Below, one piece after another: positions 60,001 through 64,000 of a stretch of 64,000 nucleotides of DNA (within the stretch, counting starts at the first letter, position 1; each line of letters opens with the position of its first letter). The DNA lies in contig NC_092601.1 in the NCBI RefSeq assembly GCF_047663525.1, positions 19,938,001 to 20,002,000 of the forward strand. Direction: 5' to 3'. A program made the translations under genes and the position numbers. Below the pieces are notes generated by a model, which made no database searches, had not been told where the DNA came from, and saw nothing but the letters and a program-made list of their open reading frames with translations. Origin of the DNA: Anas platyrhynchos. Lineage: Eukaryota > Chordata > Aves > Anseriformes > Anatidae.

Positions 60001-63000
60001 ACTTTAATAGTAGACTTGATGAAACCTGGCAACAAAAATTAGAAAAGTTATGAACATTCTCATCTTATTGCACAGCTTTAAATAATATTGTCTGTGTACA
60101 CGGAAGGGTTTAAAAAAATCCTTTGGTAAGGACACAGCTTGTAATAGACTGGCTGTTTCTAGTAGAAATGTCCATTGATTAAATAATGTGAACTTCAGTG
60201 TATTTGTAGATGTTGCACTTTTTTCAGTTGTTTCTTACCACCACACTGAGATTTCTATTTTCTAATGATGAAAGAGTGCAACTTACGTGCACTTCTCCTG
60301 TCACCATGAAAAAAATTAATTGACCTGAAGAAGGACCTTATTTGGAACTTTACTTTTTAAATGTATGACATTTGGTATTAGGTGTGTATGCAGTACTCAG
60401 TATAACTGGTTTTGTTTAGGGACTAGGGAGCCAGTGTACTATGAACACATGCTTAAATCTTTTGCTGATTGTGTTTGTGATACTTAGAATACTACTTGTC
60501 CAAAATAAACTACCTACTGAAAGATCAAAAACAATGTTACCATATGTCTTTAATAAATAGTTATATTATATTCTCTCTTCTGTGCCAACAGGTTGTCTTG
60601 GCTCGAGAATTGGCAAGTTCTAGAGAATACGCCAGTAAGTACTGATTCCTTAAACACAGCTTTTTAAAAATACTTCATGAATGTGGGCCTTTTACAAAAC
60701 ATCTGTTAAAAAGATGGGATAAAACTAGTGTTTTTGTGATAATTTTATCTTAACAAGAAAAAATGGCAACCAAACCACTGACTATTTAAATGGACTTCAT
60801 TTTTTGTATCTTCCTGTGTTTTCACTCTTCATTAAGTTAAAATTCTAGAAAAACGTCATATCATAAAAGAAAACAAGGTGCCATATGTGACACGAGAGAG
60901 AGATGTAATGTCCCGCCTGGATCACCCTTTTTTTGTGAAACTCTACTTCACCTTTCAAGATGATGAAAAGCTATGTATCCTTTAGGTTCTAAAACTTTCT
61001 GTTATATTTTCTTAAAAATAACAATCTGCAGTTTTGGTTCCTTTGAAACATTGTTTGACGGGAATGATGAAATAAACCTAAGTTATTTAAAATGTCTTAG
61101 TTGTTTGTGATGCAATTTTTTTTCAGTAATGCTTTTATTTAAAATTAAGTAAATGGAATGAATGTGCCCCCTCAAAGAAGAGGGAATGACGTGGGAGACA
61201 GGAGAATGGAGTAAAACAATAACTTCTATTCTCCATGTGGTAAATGCTGAAAGGTGACTTGCACTTCTAAAAAAAATAATAAAAAAAAAAGTGTTTGAGA
61301 AATGTTTTACTTCTGATATATAGAGTAAAATACCACAGTTCCTGTGTTTAAAATAGGAGTAGCCAGCTACATTTATTTTTCACTCATACAATTAGATTTG
61401 GTAAGCACTTCTATATAACAATTTATACAGAATAATCTAAATGAGGAAAAGAAAGGAAAATCTTCGATTTGGGCCGCTGCTTCATCAGTTTCCTCTAGCA
61501 AAGTGCAGCTTCATCTTCAAAGCTCATTGCTTTGTAATCAGCTTTTTTCTTTTGCTGTGAAGAAATTTTCAGTAATGTGAATTTCCTCCTAAACATCCTG
61601 TTTGGAAGTGGCTGTGCCAAGGGTAAAAGGATAGATCAGTTCATTTCTGGGGTCAGTAAGTAGTTTTTTTTTTTAAACAGGCTGCTAACAATGCTAACAG
61701 GCTGTGTGTGTGTGCACGCATGCACTAACAGAACTTAAAGGGCTGTCTTTATATTATAAATATTTGCTCATTGTACATTGGACTGATATTTTTGTACCTT
61801 TCCAGATGATGGCACAATTTTAAACTTATGTTCATTATTAATGTAAATGGATGTTTATGTAAGCACTTACATATACAGTTGGAAACAATTTTTCAGGTGA
61901 AAGATCACAAATTGAATCCCCTTTGTAGTCTTTGCAATGCTAAGAAACTGGAACCTGTATGCTAGGTTTTTAATACATTTAATTAGACATAGTTTTGGGT
62001 TGCTGCCATGTAAAGTTTCACATTAACCAACTTCTACCGTTTTGTTGATGTCTTTTTGATATTATTCTTGTTTTTGGAATGAGGTCTGGGGAATTTTGTT
62101 TTAAAAAAGTTTTAATGGTAGACCTTAACTTCTTACATTCAGATTTTGGGCTTAGCTATGCCAAAAATGGCGAGCTGCTAAAGTATATACGCAAAATTGG
62201 CTCATTTGATGAGACCTGTACCAGGTTTTATACTGCTGAAATTGTATCAGCCCTGGAGTATTTGCATGGGAAAGGAATTATTCACAGGTAATATGGAAAG
62301 TCAAGATCGAAATGCTTTTGATTATGCACAAGGAATGTTCTTCATGAAGTGTAAATGGAATACGGATTTTGTGGGAAGCTAATAACACAATAGCATTTCA
62401 TTAGTAATAGTACTATTAACATAACACAGGGAACTAAATAGTGCAAACTTCATGAGGAGAGACAATCTGTTATTAGACAATTCGGAAAAAGTAAGAGAGC
62501 TTCATGATCTAGAACTTACATTCCCAAAAGCTTGTCTGTCTTGAGATCAATCATTAGGCTAAAAACAGACCGGCATTTTCGCTAACTTTTTTTTCCCTTG
62601 TCGTGTTATGTACCAAAACAGCTAGAATTCTGCTGGTGCGTGAATCTGCATGCAGCACACCAACAAGAAAAGTAAAATTCAGTTTTGGCGGAGTGAACAA
62701 ATTCCACAAAGTTGAATGAGAATTACATAAACGTTGAAATTTACCAGAGTTTTTAATAGAACCTTTGCAGTGTTTCTGATGTACTGATATTGTCTGGGTA
62801 AACATGTTTTGTCATGAATGTTTTTAAACAAATAAAAGCTGTTTTTGGTGCAATATTCAAATAAGAATGAGAAGTCTGAGCTACAGAATTTGTTTTGGGG
62901 AAGAAATCTATTCTGTCTGTAGATACCAAAGCAGTTGTTCATGGTAAATGATAGTTAGCAAAAAGCTGACTGATCTAACTTTTTTCAGTTATTAGAAAAA

Positions 63001-63551
63001 TACTAAGTATTCTTTTCTGTGAAATAGTTGAGAATAGAATCTATAGGGGCCGGATGCACCATTGTTTGACTAACTGAAGTTTTCTGCTGTGAATAAGCAG
63101 GCCTAAAAGATATTATTGCCATATCAACATGTCAGATACTACCTAAAACTACCTAAATTATGGCTTGGGAATTGATATTCGCTTCATTTTGCTCAAAAAG
63201 TGAGGTATACAATAACCTAGTTTTGTGGTCAACTATTAATTACTTCATCTTTTTAGGAAAAATGTTAATGAATGCACTTTCCAAAATCTGTTAGCAGCAG
63301 TCTGCATGTTGACAGCTGCAAGTCAAGGAAAACTTAACACAACATTGTTTACAGAATGTCTGCATCATTTATGATAACGTGCATGCAAAACACCAGACCA
63401 TTTTGCAATACTAATTTTTGTGCTGTTTATGTACAAAAATCTGCCTTTTCTAGGGATCTTAAACCAGAGAACATCTTGCTAAATGAAGATATGCACATTC
63501 AAATAACAGACTTTGGAACAGCAAAAGTATTATCTGCTGACAGCAGACAAG
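47308..63551 (+). CDS. PDPK1: 3-phosphoinositide-dependent protein kinase 1, 5' part (gene runs off the window)
   Basis: PDK1 is the serine/threonine kinase that phosphorylates the activation loop of AKT, S6K, SGK and other AGC kinases after PI3K activation; its PH domain would lie beyond this window. Visible exons are 47308-47331, 57418-57687, 60592-60634, 60837-60974, 62143-62287 and 63454-63551, giving 718 nt or 239 complete codons. All are in phase (0,0,1,1,2,1). The kinase domain starts with [14 protein letters not shown] (glycine loop), then [21 protein letters not shown] with the ATP-binding lysine, [29 protein letters not shown], the catalytic HRDLKPEN split across two exons, and TDFGTAKVL. 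The match to human PDPK1 is nearly residue for residue in the kinase domain; the N-terminal linker is more divergent. The activation-loop serine and the PH domain are not in the window. Confidence 0.97.
49934..50390 (-). mobile_element. CR1 3'-end fragment in PDPK1 intron 1
   Basis: The plus strand reads as the reverse complement of a CR1 tail: TCATAGAATGTTTTGGGTTGG, AAAGATCATCCAGTTC, CACCTCCAGGGATGGAGCAT and the AACCCCAACTCTCTCAG region, ending near 50390. Confidence 0.88.
51033..51071. repeat. TA repeat followed by a T-run
   Basis: About twelve TA units run into a T tract and end in CTTTTGCAG, which resembles a splice acceptor but has no open exon after it. Confidence 0.85.
57418..57687 (+). 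CDS. PDPK1: PDPK1 exon 2, N-terminal linker and glycine loop
   Basis: The 270-nt exon, phase 0 at both ends, starts [20 protein letters not shown] as in human. It includes a Met at residue 52 that corresponds to the internal start proposed in mammals, then [13 protein letters not shown] and GEGSFST. Confidence 0.96.
59310..59898 (+). mobile_element. CR1 LINE fragment in PDPK1 intron 2, lacking its 3' end
   Basis: Homologous CR1 ORF2 text runs from the SADET-like region through FNKAKCQVL and the [18 protein letters not shown] and [11 protein letters not shown] blocks, then stops abruptly after LYNYLRGG. The frame is shifted between 59640 and 59660. No CR1 3' terminal repeat follows, which is odd because CR1 copies usually keep that end. 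Confidence 0.85.
60592..60634 (+). CDS. PDPK1: PDPK1 exon 3 (43-nt micro-exon)
   Basis: It encodes [14 protein letters not shown], the strand after the glycine loop, and ends in phase 1 at GTAAGT. It is too short to stand out as a reading frame by itself. Confidence 0.94.
60837..60974 (+). CDS. PDPK1: PDPK1 exon 4, ATP-binding lysine and alpha-C
   Basis: The 138-nt exon (phase 1 to 1) encodes [20 protein letters not shown], with the catalytic lysine in AIK and the alpha-C helix that shapes the PIF pocket, then [22 protein letters not shown]. Confidence 0.96.
62143..62287 (+). CDS. PDPK1: PDPK1 exon 5, hinge to catalytic loop
   Basis: The 145-nt exon (phase 1 to 2) encodes [19 protein letters not shown] through [10 protein letters not shown]. 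The arginine codon of the HRD motif is split across the next intron. Confidence 0.96.
63454..63551 (+). CDS. PDPK1: PDPK1 exon 6, catalytic loop and DFG
   Basis: The 98-nt exon (phase 2 to 1) encodes [21 protein letters not shown] with the catalytic Asp and the metal-binding DFG, and ends LSADSRQ before GTATAC. The activation-loop phosphosite would be in the next exon. Confidence 0.96.
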
Positions 63552-63588
63552 GTATACCATATTTAATTTGTCACATTATGTAGTAGAG

Positions 63589-63640
63589 AATAGTACAGTT
63601 AGAAGGGAACTACAAAGATCAAGTCCGACTGCCGTAGTTA
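63589..63640 (-). mobile_element. CR1 tail scrap in PDPK1 intron 6
   Basis: AGAATAGTACAGTTAGAAGG, ACTACAAAGATCAAGTCC and GACTGCC match the reverse complement of a CR1 3' end. It lies 38 bp past the exon 6 donor. Confidence 0.55.
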
Positions 63641-64000
63641 TATAGATAAGTGGGCCTTTGAAAATACAAGTATATTGTATTTATCAAATTGTAACTTTTA
63701 GATATCATTAGCTCTTATGTAAGAAAAAAATACTGAAATATATTGAAACAGTTTTGATTCTCTACTTTGATTATGGCAGAAGACGTAGTATTTGGTATAG
63801 TGGTAAAGCCAGCTAGATTGCCAAATACCAGGTGGACTGTTCTCAATGAGAAGTTTAAGTACTTGAAATTACTTTTCTTCTGTAAGACAAGAATACAAAC
63901 AGATAGTTTGTCTCAGCTGAAACAGTAAGCTGTTATTCTGTGCATGTTGTATTTAATCCCCCACCGACTATCAGAGTTGCTTAAATGTAGATCATTGAAC

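Overview
This is avian nuclear DNA. Several chicken-repeat-1 (CR1) LINE fragments carry the bird-type 3' end, and one ends in ATTCTGTG-type repeats. There are three solo-LTR-like elements of a type I associate with bird endogenous retroviruses. The genes are vertebrate, with many introns and GT-AG splice sites. The LTR family starting TGTCCTGGTTTTGGC on its own strand suggests a neoavian bird rather than a galliform, but that is inference. All three recognisable genes lie on the + strand.

Layout. Positions 1-8423 hold no gene I can name; a possible promoter and untranslated first exon sit near 5447-5656. Positions 8424-21470 are IL21R (interleukin-21 receptor): eight coding exons, 587 codons, all in phase, with a poly(A) signal at 21465. 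An LTR of about 1 kb starts 57 bp after that signal. Positions 22563-33950 are intergenic, with an old CR1 copy at 28545-29713 and many simple repeats. Positions 33955-40906 are IL9R (interleukin-9 receptor): eight coding exons, 476 codons. Positions 40907-46780 hold the IL9R 3' flank, CR1 scraps and an unclassified repeat-like stretch. A CpG island at 46790-47870 carries the promoter and first exon of PDPK1 (3-phosphoinositide-dependent kinase 1). Five more PDPK1 exons follow after an intron of about 10 kb, and the gene runs off the right edge after the DFG exon.

How the genes relate. IL21R and IL9R are neighbouring, same-strand class I cytokine receptors that use the common gamma chain. Their introns match in number and phase (1,2,1,0,1,2,0), and the last junction cuts both at the same codon of a shared HNG(D/N)FK/xWVG motif. 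They look like a tandem duplication pair that has stayed linked here, whereas in human the two genes are on different chromosomes. Both would signal through JAK1 (box 1) and STATs. PDPK1 is a general AGC-kinase activator downstream of PI3K and has a housekeeping-type promoter; nothing in the sequence shows co-regulation with the receptors.

The exon models come from reading splice sites and reading frames by eye and from remembered family features. No alignment or expression data were available.
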